The notes: generated by a model from the letters alone, not told the origin. Positions 38,311-52,257 are shown, counted from the first letter of the stretch. The stretch is 64,000 bases of DNA from Actinernus sp. WN-2022 (GCA_030867875.1 JAOWCC010000577.1:72039012-72103011), one strand, 5' to 3'. Program-made: numbers and translations.

Positions 38311-39607
38311 ATACAAGATTTAAAATATTCCTTAAGACACCTTTTGAATGTCAGCAACGAAGTGATATTATTGGCTGAAGCTGGACAGCAGCCATTCACC
38401 TCTCAAAACCTTGCATTTTATTGGACCCCAGGTGGACTGCACTGACAAAGAATTGCATTGTTTTAGGGTTAGCGTTTGTATTGTTTCAGGGTTAGGTATT
38501 GTTTGGGTAGCCAGTACTATGCCACGTTCCGAGGAGGTGAAGGCCGCCCCAAGCTGGAAGGCTGTTCCAGGTTTTTGCCGCCTGTTAAAAGAATGCATGA
38601 TCGTTGAGCAGTTAAAGTTCTGCTTTTAGCTATGTTAATGTCATGTGCCTGTCTAGTTACTCGCTTCACGAGTTGATCACTTAGGTAAGGCGGAGCGAGG
38701 CCATTTAAACATCGTAACAAGGTCGCTATAAGTTAGCGTGTCATTAACTTAGAGCCAACCAAGTTATGTAAGAACTGGTGAAATGTGATCGAATATTCTG
38801 GTCTCAGTTAAGATGCGTACTGCTAAGTTCTAAGTATAAGTTGTAATTTGTGAATATTCTGTTTCGTGGTGCTAGACCATATGGATGAACAGTAAAAAAA
38901 GCTTGCTACAGGTGGCGGGATGACAGTAGACAAGCTAATTGGTGACAGTTAATTGTTAACGGTAGAGCATACTACCACTACAATATCCCCAGAGAATGGC
39001 TACAGGAAGATTTATCACGCCGTGAAGACCAGAGAACCTCAAGAGAAGAGAATGAATTAGAACCGGAACACTCTGTTGCTGCCAACGTGTGAGTAGAACT
39101 GCGACTTAAGGAGATGACTCTTTCAAAACCTTGAATTTGCTGAAAGTCTGTTACAATGCACTTAAATATCTTACAAAATTTAGCATTAGTCTTAAATGTT
39201 TTATTTAGAACTTTTATTCTACATGCACAAGCGGAAACTGAAACCAACCTTAGTTAAAAAACAGTTTAGCTCAGTCAACAAATACGCAGATAATATTTTC
39301 TAATAAGAGCCTTTTTTAGTATTGTAACCTTTGTGTTTTTTCTTGCATTTTCGTTCCGCCAAACATGTTTATTTAAGTTTTGTTGTACTGCTTTCTATAT
39401 AGTAATTTATGCAATGTTTACTTCGCGTTTAGATAAGAAATGTTCGCTTTGTTGCATGTTAAATGAAAACTTCTGCTTCAAAGAAATTTTCATTTGCCCA
39501 TCTTTTGTAAAGATAACTTGTGAAAGAGACATACGACATATGATTTTAACAAAAAGAAAGCCGTCAAAACAACATACTTGCTTTTGTGATAACACATACC
39601 CAGAATG
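38311..39607 (-). mobile_element. LINE fragment and unclassified sequence
   Basis: At 38330-38900 the minus strand has a degenerate reverse-transcriptase C-terminal tail ('LRCLNGLAPPYLSDQLVKR', 'INIAKSRTLTAQRS'), related to 35178-35790 and interrupted around 38390-38545 by other sequence. From 38900 to 39607 the sequence is AT-rich with no supported gene; short frames at 39333-39608 do not look like a family I know. Confidence 0.5.
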
Positions 39608-42600
39608 AATGCAATTAACTCCTTAAACCTAAAGTGCCTATCGGTGAATACAAGAGGATTAATTAAATAGATTAAAAGGCGAGCGCTCTTTAGGTGGCTG
39701 CATCAGCAAAACCAAGACTTTTTATTTGTTCAAGAAACATATAGTACAAAGGAATGCGCCAATGTTTGGGAAAGTGAATGGGCGGTAAAGCGTTATATAG
39801 TCACGGAACTAATCATAGTAAAGGTGTTATGACTTTAATAAATCCTAAATTAGACTACAAATTAGAAAAGTCAATTCATGATAAAGATGGTAGGTTCTTG
39901 ATTGCAGATATTATCCTGGATGATGAGCACGTTATATTAGTTAATATATACGCTCCAAATGATATTAATCAACACATTGCTTTTTTTAAAGAACTCCAGG
40001 AACAACTGCAAGAGTTTGCGCAAGAAAAAAATATAATCGGCGGTGATTTTAATTGCGCTCTAACGCAAATTGATAAAGAAGGAGGGAATCCAATCACCCG
40101 CAAATCTTCAGTGATAAATGAGATTAATAGGCTGTGTAAGGCATCCAATCTATGTGATGTTTGGCGCTCTTTAAACCCAAATGCGCAAAAATACACATGG
40201 AGAAACAAATCGTTTCAAGTTCAATGCCGTTTAGACTATTTCTTAATCTCAAAATATTTAATTAATCTTACAAATGAATGTAAAATTCATTACGCACCTA
40301 ACACATATCATTCTGCTACACAAATTTATTTAAATTCTGATGAATTAAAACAAAACTGAAAAGAGGCCTGGATTTTGGAAATTTAACACTTCCTTACTAA
40401 CATATGAAAATTACGTCTCTATTCTGCGTGAAAACCTGACTTTTCTAAAAAATCAAATATAAAGATAATATAGACTTGGGATTAAAATGGGACCTAATTA
40501 AAATGGGACCTAATTAAAATGGAGATTAGAGGCTTCACGGTTAAATTCACCAAAAACAAAGCGAGGAAAAAAAGAGACCAAGGCAAAGCCCTTTTAAAGA
40601 AAGTAAATGAACTAACGTTGGAAGCTGAAAAAAATCCAAACCATAAACAAACCTTAGAAGAACTTAATTCTACAAAAATGCATCTTGAAAATATTATATT
40701 ACATAAAACACGTGGAACAATTCTCAGGAGTAAAGCCAGATGGCACGAACATGGAGAACGCAACACAAGATATTTCTACAACCTAGAAAAAAGAAACCAT
40801 ACCAGAAAATCTTATCACAAAACTAAGATTACCTGATAACACGACAACAAGCAACCAATTTTAAATTTTAAAAGAAGAACGATTTTATGAAGTCCTCTAC
40901 AAATCCAAAAACGTCAACATTGATGTTTATGAAAATACAGATTTCTTTATCCCTGAAAACTCCTTTAGAACAAAATGAGCAAGTAGCTGGTGAAGGCCTT
41001 ATCATTGAAAACGAAAAGCCCTCAAAGTCCTTAAAGATTTCGGGACAGAAAACTCACCTGGTACAGATGGAGTTCTATAAATATTTTTGGCCAGAACTTC
41101 GTACCATATTAACTGATAGTTTTAACTACGCATTTCAAATAGGTACTCTATCGATATCACAAAGGCGCGGTAACAAAAAAAAATGACAAAACCTTGCTAG
41201 AAAATCTAAGATTAAACAGGTTGTGTAAAAGGGCGCTATATTGGAGAAAATATTAGGCTCATACAAGACATTATGTATTATACTACAAAACAGAATATTC
41301 CAGGGATCGCTGTTTTCATTGGCTTTCGAAAAGCTTTTGAAAAAGCTCTCAAACTATTTAATTTTGGCCCAGACTTATTAAACTGGTTTAAGATTTTTTG
41401 TAACAATATTTCAAGCTGTGTACTAAACAATGGTCATGCATCGTCGTTTTTTCGTTTAGAACGAGGAGTAAGACAAGGCTGCCCATTATCAGGTCTCCTA
41501 TTTATAATTGGTCTCGAGCTTCTTGCCAAAACTCTCAAAAATGATAATCTCATTAAAGGAATTAAGGTTGGCGACATGAGGTTAATACGCTAATTGTTAA
41601 CTTTATATGGCAAAATAGACCACCAAATATAAAAAGAAACATAATAATAGGAGGAAAAAAAACAGTGGTCTAAAAATGATAGACTTTCAGATAATGGAAA
41701 AGGCGCTCAAGATCGCCTCGGTAAATAGGTTACAACAAAATAATGAGCTGCCTGGAAATTTATACCTGAACATGCATGCACTAAGATAACACGGTGGTCT
41801 CTCACTCTTAACTTAGTGTCAATATTATGTCAATTTGCTCCAATTAGACAATCTTCCACCTTTCTATTGTAAGATACAAAAATATTGGCAAGATTATAAA
41901 CATTTAATCATTGAAGATGTAACGGACATAAGGAAAGAAATCCTATGGAACAACAAAAATATTTTAATTGACAAAAATATGATATTTTATACAGGTTGGT
42001 ATTCGAAAAACATCTTTCGTATCCAAGACTTATTAAATGAAAGTCTTATCTTTCCGAATTTCAACACAAATTCAACTTTGTAGTACCGTTTACCTTATAT
42101 TACGGACTTATAAGTGCCATCCCCATCAAATTGGAAAATTATTATGAAAACCACAAGTTATTCCTTTAAGGAGACTGAAATTAAAATGCTTCTCAAAACA
42201 AAAATTACTACACGAGTTGCTTATGCAGCCATTCTTACTAGTAGTTTTGTCCCCCCAACAGCCGAAGGTAAAATCATGCGATTTGGTTTTTCCAAAGACG
42301 ACATTTACAAAGTCTAAGTCCTTTCTTAATTACCCGAAGAAGGAAAACTATCAATGTTTCAATACAAAATAATTCACAATATTCTCCCAACCCAGGTCAT
42401 GCTATTTCGAGCAAATTTGTGTGAAAGTGACATTTGTCAGCTATGCGGTAAAGACAAGTATACCTTACTCCATATGTTTATACAATGCGAGGTTTTAGCT
42501 TAAATTCTGGGTAATATTTCAAGAGTGGTGGCATATCAAATGCAACAACAGGTAAATTTAACTGAAGGTTTAATACTATATGGACAGCACGAAAATACAA

Positions 42601-42665
42601 AACATGAAGATATCTTTAGTTATGTTATCCTTGTTGCAAAATATTTTTTCTTCATCACAAATATA
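39608..42665 (+). mobile_element. Degenerate L1/Tx1-like LINE
   Basis: An ORF2 remnant. The start at 39608 reads L-N-L-K-C-L-S-V-N-T-R-G-L and soon meets a stop. 39778-40359 is the apurinic endonuclease domain ('LVNIYAPNDINQHIAF', 'GGDFNCALTQID', 'RLDYFLISKYL'). 40519-40836 is the linker with 'KARWHEHGERNTRYFYNLEKR'. 41273-41593 is part of the RT ('FRKAFEKALKLFNFG', 'GVRQGCPLSGLLF'), but the YADD catalytic block is missing, apparently by deletion. 41800-42660 keeps C-terminal pieces, including a 'CQLCGKDKYTLLHMFIQC' zinc knuckle-like motif. Many stops and frameshifts make it inactive. Confidence 0.8.
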
Positions 42666-43595
42666 AATAACCATTTCTAACCCCAAATCATTCATATCAC
42701 GAGTCTAATTACGCCTAAGCTAGTATAATGGGGAAATGCGCACAGTTTACAAGGGGATGGTTTTTTGAAGTTGCAGGGTATTCTGTAATTTAAATTAAGT
42801 TCAGCTAATGTAGCGTTAAAATGGTTTCGAAATGAGGAATAATGACATTTTCCGTTTGTCAACATGTCATCTCGTTTCAGAGATATTCAGGTTTTTGTAA
42901 GCTGCAAATGAGATGACCTATGACATCATATTGTGTGCACAGCCTAGAGACAAATCACAAAATGAAAAACATCTCTAAAAATAATGGATAAAATCTATTT
43001 AAACTTTGCACATATGTGGTACTATGGAAAATACGCATTATTGTGCAAATTATGAGGTTGCCATGGAAACACTCTGGCCCCAGGCTTCCACTACAAATAA
43101 CACAAACTTCTCTAATTTCTCCTTTGTCAAACACATTTTTTGGGTGAGAGTCTAAAATAAGATTTGTAACAATGTAGGCATTGTATGTGAGTAGTTTAAG
43201 CAACTTATTTTTTGTAACAATGAAATAAATTGGAATTTATTGTTTAAGGTGAAAGGTGCGTGGGGCCATGAGAGTTTCCATGGCAACACCATAAGTTCCA
43301 CAATGATGTGTACTTTCCATAGTATCATACATGTGCAAAGTTTCAATAATATTTATTCAATATTTGCAGAGATATTCTTCATTTTGTGATTTGCCTCCAG
43401 ACTGTGCAAACAATATGACGTCATAGGTAATCTCATTTGCATATTTCAAAAACGTGAATATCTCTGTAACGAGCTGAGATGTTGACAAACAGAAAATATC
43501 ATTATTCCTCATTTCAAAAGCATTTTAACATTAGATCAACTTAATTTTCGCTTCATATGCACTTTAAGCCTTTCTGCTAGCAAAACGAGAAACAC
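42666..43595. repeat. PAN copy 3 downstream flank with an inverted-repeat insertion
   Basis: 42690-42793 matches the downstream flank of copy 2. A 769-bp element at 42794-43562 is inserted, with TTTAA at both edges (42789-42793, 43563-43567). Its two halves are complementary over most of their length (for example AATGAGGAATAATGACATTTT facing AATATCATTATTCCTCATTT). It has no coding frame. The TTTAA/TTAA target is compatible with a piggyBac-type or other TTAA-targeting non-autonomous element, though the ends are not perfectly symmetric. Confidence 0.65.
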
Positions 43596-44003
43596 CTGGT
43601 TGCCTACATCTTTGACGAAATAGTGATCAAATCCCGCCATGAAGACTGGAGGTACTAATGCCCTGTTTGTACTTAGCAACTCGCATTTGTATACCTTTCC
43701 AGCGAATTCAACAGCACCAATATTAAAGGACAGGCAACTTGGCATCTGAAGACAACCGAAAGCACAATCCATAACGCTATTGACACCCAAAGTTGAAATT
43801 TTGCTAGCTGTAATAGTATGAGAAATCAGCTTGAAATACGGTGCAACACGCGTGTTTGCATCACTTGAGACCGAATAGTGATTTGTATTTTGAGTCATCG
43901 AAATAGCTAGGATTTGAAGGAAGGCAACTTGAGTGACTGGAAACATAATATATCCTTTCCAAGTGCGATTGTGTAGTATATGAAACAGTACTGATTTTCT
44001 CAT
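43596..44003 (-). CDS. PAN/apple exon, copy 3
   Basis: A minus-strand exon with Met at 44003 or, more likely, 43949 ('MFPVTQVAFLQILAISMTQ', signal-peptide-like). The PAN core is 'VMDCAFGCLQMPSCLSFNIG', 'GKVYKCELLSTNRALVPPVF' and 'GFDHYFVKD'. The likely donor is near 43594-43607. The exon end is uncertain because the frame stays open. It is very close to copy 2 in sequence and also shows the unoccupied Polinton target (43665-43680). PAN/apple domains mediate protein or glycan contacts outside the cell. In the skeletal-matrix family this domain can precede the fibrinogen-like part, which suggests, but does not prove, a link to 7553-8200. Confidence 0.65.
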
Positions 44004-45125
44004 ACGGTAAAAAAAGTTATTACTTAAACTCGAGAAACAAACAATAGGACCTGTAAAAGTTCATTAAGTCGTATCATGCGGTTTCAAGCTGATTATTGTT
44101 AAAATTTAGACTCCGTTTCAGGTAAATATTTAATGATATTTAAGGTACATTTTTCTGCTCTTGTTATACTTTAGTCTCAAACGAAATGTTTACCATATAT
44201 TTTATACCTGTCTAGTGACTATTTCTAGAAGAACGTCAACTTTCTACGAATCTTGTGAAACATTTCTACAAGCCGTTAATATTCCCAGTGGGAAAATATT
44301 TAAAATATTTCCGTGTTATCAATGTTCATGCCAATACAGAATTGTATTGATTTGCACCTGCCTGAAGGACACGAAGATGTGCGTTATAATGTTAGAGACC
44401 ATTTGCAGAAATTGAATTGATCAATTTTTTGTATATTTTCTAAATATTTTCATAGGTAATATTCTAGCGGTTCTAGAAAGTGGTGTTAGAAAAATATAGA
44501 CATAGTTCTTCAAAGTGGTTCGATTTACAAATATTTCATTGTAGCTAAAGGAACGATGATAAAAGAAGATATATTAAGCATACTGGCCTCGACTGTAATC
44601 CCCAGATCTCTTCAAATATTTACAACATACCAAAAAAGGAATACTTGCATATTTAATATCACAATTCAGGTTTGGCATTCAAGAATTACCGCTGGATGTT
44701 ATGACTACAGACGCATTTCCTCAATAATAAATACCAGCGGAAACATGGGTGATTCACAACTCTATGTATTGTTGTAGTTTGAACTTCTGCACCTTCTCGC
44801 TGGTATTTGTGAATATTTTACAAAAGAATGAGCCTATCATTGAGTAAATGTGTTTCGCATCCAGTCCAGATTCCTATCGAAAATTACCGCTGAATACGAT
44901 GACTGCAGACGCGTGTATACAGGGTTAGTTAATAATAAACATTCATAAATACCAGCAAGGTGGGCTATTCACAACTCTGCGTATTGTTGTAGTTTCGCGG
45001 TTTACACCTTCCCGCTGGTATTTATGAATGTTTTACTTAAGAACGAGGCTAACCCTGCATGTATAAATGCGTCTGTAGTCATCGCATTCAGCGGTACTTT
45101 TCGAATACGAAACTGGACTATTCTT
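44004..45125. repeat. Duplicated upstream region of PAN copy 3
   Basis: Homologous to 33238-34480. It contains repeated modules ACCAGC(G/A)(G/A)...GGGT/CTATTCACAACTCT and ATTACCGCTGAATACGATGAC, with inverted counterparts near 45075-45105. Non-coding. It may hold the promoter of a PAN-containing gene, but no clear core element was seen. Confidence 0.6.
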
Positions 45126-46830
45126 TAATGCGAAAGGGTCTATTCCTAATATATATACATTCCTATTACACACTATATTTCGGCATTTATCATCAATACT
45201 CTTTTAATGAGCAGCTTTATTGCCACTTAATGGCCTAAATAGGTTTCGGTAATTAATCAATTTAGTTAATTTAAATTTGTTTATTCGTTTAGTTTACACC
45301 TGCTTATTTCTTTATTCGTTATTTAACTTTAGCTATCTACTTTAGTAATTTATTTATCATTTCTGTAATTATTTTCTTTTTGTTAGTACCGCATCGGTTT
45401 GTAAACGCGCATAGCTGTACCGAGTAATAAATAGAAAGGACAATCAACTGGTGGTCATTTTCACGAAGGATATTTTCATTTGAAAGATGTCCAGTAATGA
45501 TGATTTTTTTCGAACTTGGAGACATTTCTGTTAAGTAAATGAAAAGGTCTATGTGTTGGGGCAAAAAAGACAAAGGTCGTGACTGAATTGCTTTCTTGTT
45601 CTCCGCTGGCTGAAAGGAGGCTCTGGTCTAAAATACGGCAAGTTTCCAAAGGGTTAAACTGTTTTAGTAAACAACTATATAACGTAGTAAACTCAGTCTC
45701 GCATTAAAAACAAATACCGCTGTGTGATAACTAGACACATTTACGGCTCATTACTAGCCTCATTCTGATGTAAAATATTCACAAATACCAGAGAGAACCG
45801 GCTAAGAAGTTGAACTACAACAATACACAGAATTGTAAATAGCCTATCTTGCCGCTGAACACCCTTTACTGACGTCTAGAAAGGAAGGCAAATTTGAAGA
45901 ACTACGTGCATCACGAGTTCAATATTGAACACTAACTTTGTGTGTGGCGCTCCCGAGAAAAAAACCGTGAGTTTTGTTTCCCCGAGGTCTTCGATGTTCC
46001 CCAAGAGAGTCGAAGCCGGGAACACAGAGGATCGAGCTGGTCATTAACAGATTTCTTATATAGCAAAAAATAAAATAAAATTCATTTTCCCCGAATTTTG
46101 GAAACCAAATTTCTTTAAATTTCGCGCCTTTAATTTACCTAGCCAGTGGCGCGCGCGACAGATTACACCATCTACCACGGTGTGATCACGTGGCGGGTTA
46201 CATTTGAATTGTATCCCGCGCGGGAGACATTGTATGTTTATGACTACCACGTGACCCCTGACCAACCAATAAGAACGTACGTTAGATCTGGAAAACGTAT
46301 GGCTATGTAACAAACACTTAATGACTGGCCCCAAGGGAATCAGTGAGTTTTGTTCCCCGAGATCCTCGATGTCGCCCGCGCGTAAAATAGTATGTTTTGT
46401 TACTTATCAGGTGACCATAAATCAACCAATGAGGGTGAACGTTATATCTTGAAAACTTATGGCTATATTTAACAAATAAAAGATTGTTCTCCTTGTTATA
46501 TAACAAAATAATGCACGCTCGAGGTCTTGAAAACTGTGGATGCACGACCGGAACGCGAGTGCATTTGGCAGCTTTTCAAGACCTCGAAAGTGCATTACTT
46601 TCTTTTATTATACAAACTTCGTACGCTGACCAAAATTCCAGCAGCTCATTGGCTAAAATCGATCACGTGATTTCATTGTATCTGAGGACATGCAACGGGC
46701 GTGTTGTGATTTTAAACAGTTTAGTACGCACTACGAGTGCACTAAACAACTGGCAGAAGGAAATGACAGATTTGAAGAACTTAACGATCGTGAATATTGA
46801 GTGTCCATTGTTATTGCAGAATAATTTCTG
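45126..46830. other. Non-coding cluster of MITE-like units
   Basis: At 45900-46550 there are several copies of a motif set also found at 56.0-57.5 kb: TGATCACGTGGCGGG-type E-box words, AACGTACGTTAGATCTGG-type words with 'CCAACCAAT', and CCCCGAGGTCTTCGATGTTCCCC-type words. The unit near 45560-45700 resembles 54970-55100. No gene supported. Confidence 0.5.
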
Positions 46831-48466
46831 ATCATATTAGGGCTCACCTTGTTTTGATATTTAAGTTCCTTGACATATCCAGTGTGGTTATAGCCTGAAT
46901 GCAGTGTTAATTTGTATAACCACGATGAAACCACCACGATGCACACATGTGTAGTATTTAAAAAGCTTCTTCACAACTCACACTGAAATATTCATATCCA
47001 TGTATTTCTCTTCAGCCTTCAGGTATGATTCATAGCATCTTGACCATTTGCAGCTTTGGTATTGGCAAAACGAACAGCACAATTCAATGCAGCGAGCAAG
47101 CCAGCAGCATATTTTTCGATCGCAGATTCACTCGGGTTCAGCACAAATAAATAATTATGGCCGAGTTGAATGTTCAAGGTACAAAACAGACCATATTGGA
47201 CTTTGTCAGTCCTCCAGATGTACTACACGCTTTCCTCAGGCTTTGCTCAATTGTACTTGCGAACCTTTGAAACATCATTGCATTGGTTTGTAATATGCAA
47301 TTTGTAATATAATCACCTTTTTCTTCCCCCGCCTCGATTAGTTTAACTATTTGCGGAAGGAAGTTTCTTGTAATTTATAATAGTCTTCTAATTGAAATAA
47401 ATTATTGTCTATTATTGTCATTGGATTGTCGGAAAATGAGGCAAGTAACTTACCGATCGCGAGCAAAACAGAAATCATGCTGGGATTAACCAAAATGGCC
47501 ACTCGCATCGTGTACGTGTGGTTACCAGTTCCCTGGCCGAGATAATTTATTCTAAACAGTTCAAACACACGAATCTCGATTTCATTCGCCTGGGGAAGCA
47601 CAGGTAGCCCACACATGACCACAGGGAGTCCACTGCAAGATTAGTATGCGTTCTCCTTCGTCGAACGCAAAAACATAGATATGTTCATAGCTTTTGTTCA
47701 ATATTATTACAGTGCACATTAGTATATATTACTAGAAGTAATCATAGATTATCAAAGTGCGTTCGACATTTTTTGAAAGAGAAACCACTGTGGTAACAGT
47801 CTGAAAATTGCTGCAATGATGTGGACGGTGTATGTAATCCTGATCAAAAGTGCTTGTTTTTTAACTAATATGAAAATTTGATGTCTTGACTTATATGTTA
47901 ATATACAAGGGGATGCATCTGGGTATAAAACTGTAATTATCTTTGTGTAACATTAAATCATTGGATGCAATGCTTATGGGGCTATATGTATACATGTGTG
48001 TTTTATATGGTTATGGCATTGATTTGAGAATTAGTAGCACATTTTGCTGTGTGGTATACAGTGTAAAGCAATAATTGAAGTTAGTGTAGAACACAAATCA
48101 ACCCAGGCTATAGCTACATACATTTATATACATACATGCAAACATGAACTTTATTTGAGTGTCAATAGTATTTAGCTGTAAAGCTAATTGGGGACACTAT
48201 ATTACAGGATATATAAAATACAGTATATTACAGGATATATAAAGGGATTCATATAAAGTACGTATAAATAAATATTACTATTCAGATGTGTATAAACTGA
48301 ATTCCAGTTCCTAGAACATAAATTATATATGCATGTGTATAAAGTACAGCCCATGCAGTTCCTTCGATTCAGATCATTCACATTATGTTTCCCGGGTATT
48401 TTTCAAGTGAGAACAAGGTTGGCTGCAGAATATTGAGCGCCATTGTTAGTTCCAGAATAATTTATG
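46831..48466. repeat. Tandem duplication, unit A
   Basis: First of three large direct repeats. Markers include AGCATCTTGACCATTTGCAG (about 47036), GTTACCAGTTCCCTGGCCGAG (about 47521), AAGGGGATGCATCTGGGTAT (about 47928) and, at the end, GTTCCAGAATAATTTATGG. The last, at 48457-48466, is the empty site of the foldback at 50238. Minus-strand frames with F-R-I-N-Y-L-G-Q-G-T-G-N-H-T-Y-T recur in all three units, but I do not recognise a protein family. Confidence 0.8.
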
Positions 48467-50237
48467 GTCAATGTTGGTAGCCGGGTCCTGGCTTTGATCG
48501 CTTTGATCAGACTTGTTTCAGGTCTGTTAGAAATTCAGTGTAAATTAATTGAACACAGCAATGAACTTATGAAGTCAGTACTTTAAATTTCCCTCACCTT
48601 GTACTGTGTTGATATTCCAGTTCCTTGGCAAATCAAAGTGTCGGCATAGATGAACTCTCTGTCTGAATGTAGTGTTCATTTGAATCCGTTAATTTGTATA
48701 ACCAAGATGTACACAGTGTCGTAACTCACACAAGATACGGCGATTACGGATGTCTAGAAAACTCGGACCTTGTTTCTCTTCAGCCAGATCATCTTACTGT
48801 TTGTAGTTTCGGTATCTGTATGTACAGCGAAAAGCAGAATCCAGTACAGCGAGCAAGCCAACAGAATTCACTCGGTTGTTTACAAATTATGGTGAGTTGA
48901 TTCAGTTCTCTGTTCAACTTCGCTGGTGTCGTAACAGACCATGTTTGACTTAAACCACCACGATGTACACGTGCAGTATTTAAAAAGCTTCTTCACAACT
49001 CACACTGAAATATTCATATCCATGTATTTCTCTTCGGCCTTCAGGTATGATTTATAGCATCTTGACCATTTGCAGTTTTGGTATCGGCAAACCGAGCGGC
49101 ACAGCAAGCCAATAGCATATTTTTCGATCGCACATTCACTCTAGCTCCAGATGTGCTACACACTTTCCTCAAGCTTTGCTCAATTGTACTTGCGAACCTT
49201 TGAAACATCATTGCATTGCATTGTCGGAAAATAAGGCAAGTAACTAACCGATCGCGAAACAAAACAGAAGCCATGATGGCATTCACCAAAAAAAGGCAAA
49301 ATGGCCGCTCGCATCGTGTGCGTGTGGTTACCAGTTCCCCGGCCGAGATAATTTATTCTAAAAAGTACAAACATACAAGAGGACATACACGAATCTCGAT
49401 TTCTTTCGCCTGGGGAAGCACAGGTAGCCCACACATAACCACAGGGAGTCCACTGCTAGATTAGTATGCGTTCTCCTTCGTCGAACGCAACTAGAAGTAA
49501 TCATAGATTATCAAAGTGTGTTCGACATATTTTTTGAATGAGAAAGCACTGTGGTAACAGTCAGAAAAGCTGAAAAATTGCTGCAATGATGTGGACGGTG
49601 TAGGTAATCCTGATCAAAAGTGCTTGTTTTTTAACTAATGTGAAAATTTTGATGTCTTGACTTATATGTTAATATACAAGGGGATGCATCTGGGTATAAA
49701 ACTGTAATTATCTTTGTGTAACATTAAATCATTGGATGCGATGCTTATGGGGCTATATGTATACATGTGTGTTTTATATGGTTATGGCATTGATTTGAGA
49801 ATTAGTAGCACATTTTGCTGTGTGGTATACAGTGTAAAGCAATGATTGAAGTTAGTGTAGAACACAACCCAGGCTACAGCTACATACATTTATATACATA
49901 CATGCATACATGAACTTTATTTGAGTGTCAATAGTATTTAGCTGTAAAGCTAATTGGGGACACTATATTATAGGATATATAAAATACAGTATATTACAGG
50001 ATATATAAAGGGATTCATATAAAGTACGTATAAATAAATATTACTATTCAGATGTGTATAAACTGAATTCCAGTTCCTAGAACATAAACTATATAGGTAT
50101 GCATGTGTATAAAGTACAGCTCATGCAGTTCCTTCGATTCAGATCATTCACATTATGTTTCCCGGGTATTTTTTCAAGAGAAAACAAGGTTGGCTGCAGA
50201 ATATTGAGCGCCATCGTTAGTTCCAGAATAATTTATG
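48467..50237. repeat. Tandem duplication, unit B
   Basis: Second unit, with the same order of markers (TTGGTAGCCGGGTCCTGGC at the start, AAGGGGATGCATCTGGGTAT at about 49678, ending TTCCAGAATAATTTATG at 50237). It is mostly colinear with unit A but has a different block at 49260-49310. No gene supported. Confidence 0.8.
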
Positions 50238-50239
50238 GG

Positions 50240-50695
50240 GTGTCTAGATAACGAAGTCCTAGAAAACGAAGACCGAAGATCGAAGACCCTAGATAACGAA
50301 GACTCAAAAACGAAGACCCTAAAACGAAGACCCTAAAACGAAGACCCTAGATAACGAAGATCTAAAAACGAAGACCCTAGATAACGAAGACCCTAGATAA
50401 CGAAGACCCGAAAACGAAGACCCCCTAGATAACGAAGATCTAAAAACGAAGACCCTAGATAACGAAGATCGAAAAACGAAGACCCCCCTAGATAACGAAG
50501 ACCCGAAAAACGAAGACACTAGATAACGAAGCCCCGAAAAACGAAGACCCTAGATAACGAAGACCCGAAAACGAAGACCCCCCTAGATAACGAAGATCGT
50601 AAAACGAAGACCCTAGATAACGAAGACCCGAAAACGAAGACCCCCTAGATAACGAAGACCCAAAAACCAAGACCCAAACAAACTACCATTTTCTA
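50240..50695 (+). repeat. Minisatellite array, left foldback arm
   Basis: About 15-30-bp units alternating GATAACGAAGACCC, GATCGAAAAACGAAGAC and AAAACGAAGACCCCC variants, all containing ACGAAGA. The array is the reverse complement of the longer right array. Its open frames (S-S-L-S-R-V-F-V-F-R and similar) arise from the repeat and are not genes. Confidence 0.9.
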
Positions 50696-51539
50696 GCATT
50701 TCATTTACATAGTTTCAAAGCTTTTTGACAACAGATGGCACGTGACTTGTTGGCCCATAGCAATTAACGCCATACTGGGGTTGACCCGTGGCCGTGGTAT
50801 TGTAGCTGGACTTCGAAGCGTTTTTCTTTCTTTCTTACTAAATTCTTCTCGAAATAAGCCTGATACAGAACAATAGTAAAGGTTTTTCTTTACTTTTGAT
50901 CCGGTATGTCGACAAATAAGCTGAGGAAAATAGAGCTTAGACGCTCCAACGAACGAACTCTGCATGGCATTTGCCAAACATAGCGGCCGCTCAACAAGGT
51001 AAAGTAGTCATAATTAAACGAATAGTATTGTAATAGTTGAGCAGATTCCTTCTTTCTTTTATATATACTATATTATATAGCGTAATTACGGGGTTAATAC
51101 TTCGGATAGTACACAAAACATTGACGAACGGCACCATGAGTGATGCAATGGTCGAAATGACCACAGGAAGGCCGGAAGGCCAAGCTCTGTATTTGAAAGT
51201 TTTCCCATTCGAGAAGAAGAAAATGAAAAATAAATAAAATATTTAACTTTAAAGAACTTGTCTTGTGTTATCATGTGTATTTAAGTAACCATATCGCAAT
51301 CTTAGTGCTCTGGCACCTGTATTAGTATGTTTTCTAGCTAGCTCTTTTTCTTTAAATATAAAAGAGGGAATCAGGTTTTTCTCAACTATAGTTTTCTTAT
51401 AGCTATATGTTTGATGTGGTGACATGAAATATTGAGAACATATTAAATACCTTGTAAGCTTTCTGCAGCAAATACATCAACTCCAATGTTTCAAAAAGTG
51501 ACATAAAGAACTTAAGAATTTAATTTAATTAATTTAATC

Positions 51540-52246
51540 TAATTAAGCTTATAACATGCTTCCTCTTAATTACTGGCTGGAATACTTAGACTTAGTGTTT
51601 TTCTTTAAGTGCAAATCAGGCATCGTTAATCTGGATTATACTTCATACAGTCAGGGGCGTTCCAGCCGTTGCCAAACTGGATTTATCTTATTACTAAATA
51701 CGCAAGAACCTCCCTTTTTCATGACTCTTTTTCAATAGAATAGCTAACTTGTGGAATTGTATTCCAGATACTACTTAAGCTGCTCAGTCCTCTCACTTCC
51801 TTCAAATGGCAACTAAAGTCATTTTATTTTATGCGCTTACAGAATGTTTTTGATGGAAATAATATTAGATCATATCAAGTAATTTGTCTCAAATGTTGCT
51901 GCATCAGCCTTATGTTGGCTGTTAATAAAAATGTAATTAATGATAAGTAATACTTTTCCCTAAGATGCCATTCTTCTTTCCTAGTATACTGTTGCTTCCA
52001 TGTAATTATCTATCTTATACAAATTATGTCTAATTTATATTATTTAATATATTTAACTTAGTATTAATTAGTTATTAATGGTTATATGGTGTATGTAAAA
52101 TACAATTTTTACCTTTTTAAATGTTTTATTAATTTTGTATTATTATTTGTATTTTTTGTTTGGGTTAACTTAATATGAGACCCTTGTTTGCTGTGTGTGT
52201 CTATCATGACTAGTTGTAAAGTTAATAAATAAATAATAATAATAAT
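51540..52246 (+). mobile_element. LINE 3' fragment inside the foldback
   Basis: The plus strand opens with 'MLPLNYWLEYLDLVFFFKCK' and continues with frameshifted remnants equivalent to a retrotransposon C-terminal tail. A UTR follows, ending in an (AATA/AAT)n tail at about 52225-52246. A common cnidarian LINE tail, 5' truncated. Confidence 0.7.
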
Positions 52247-52257
52247 GTGTAGTTTCA

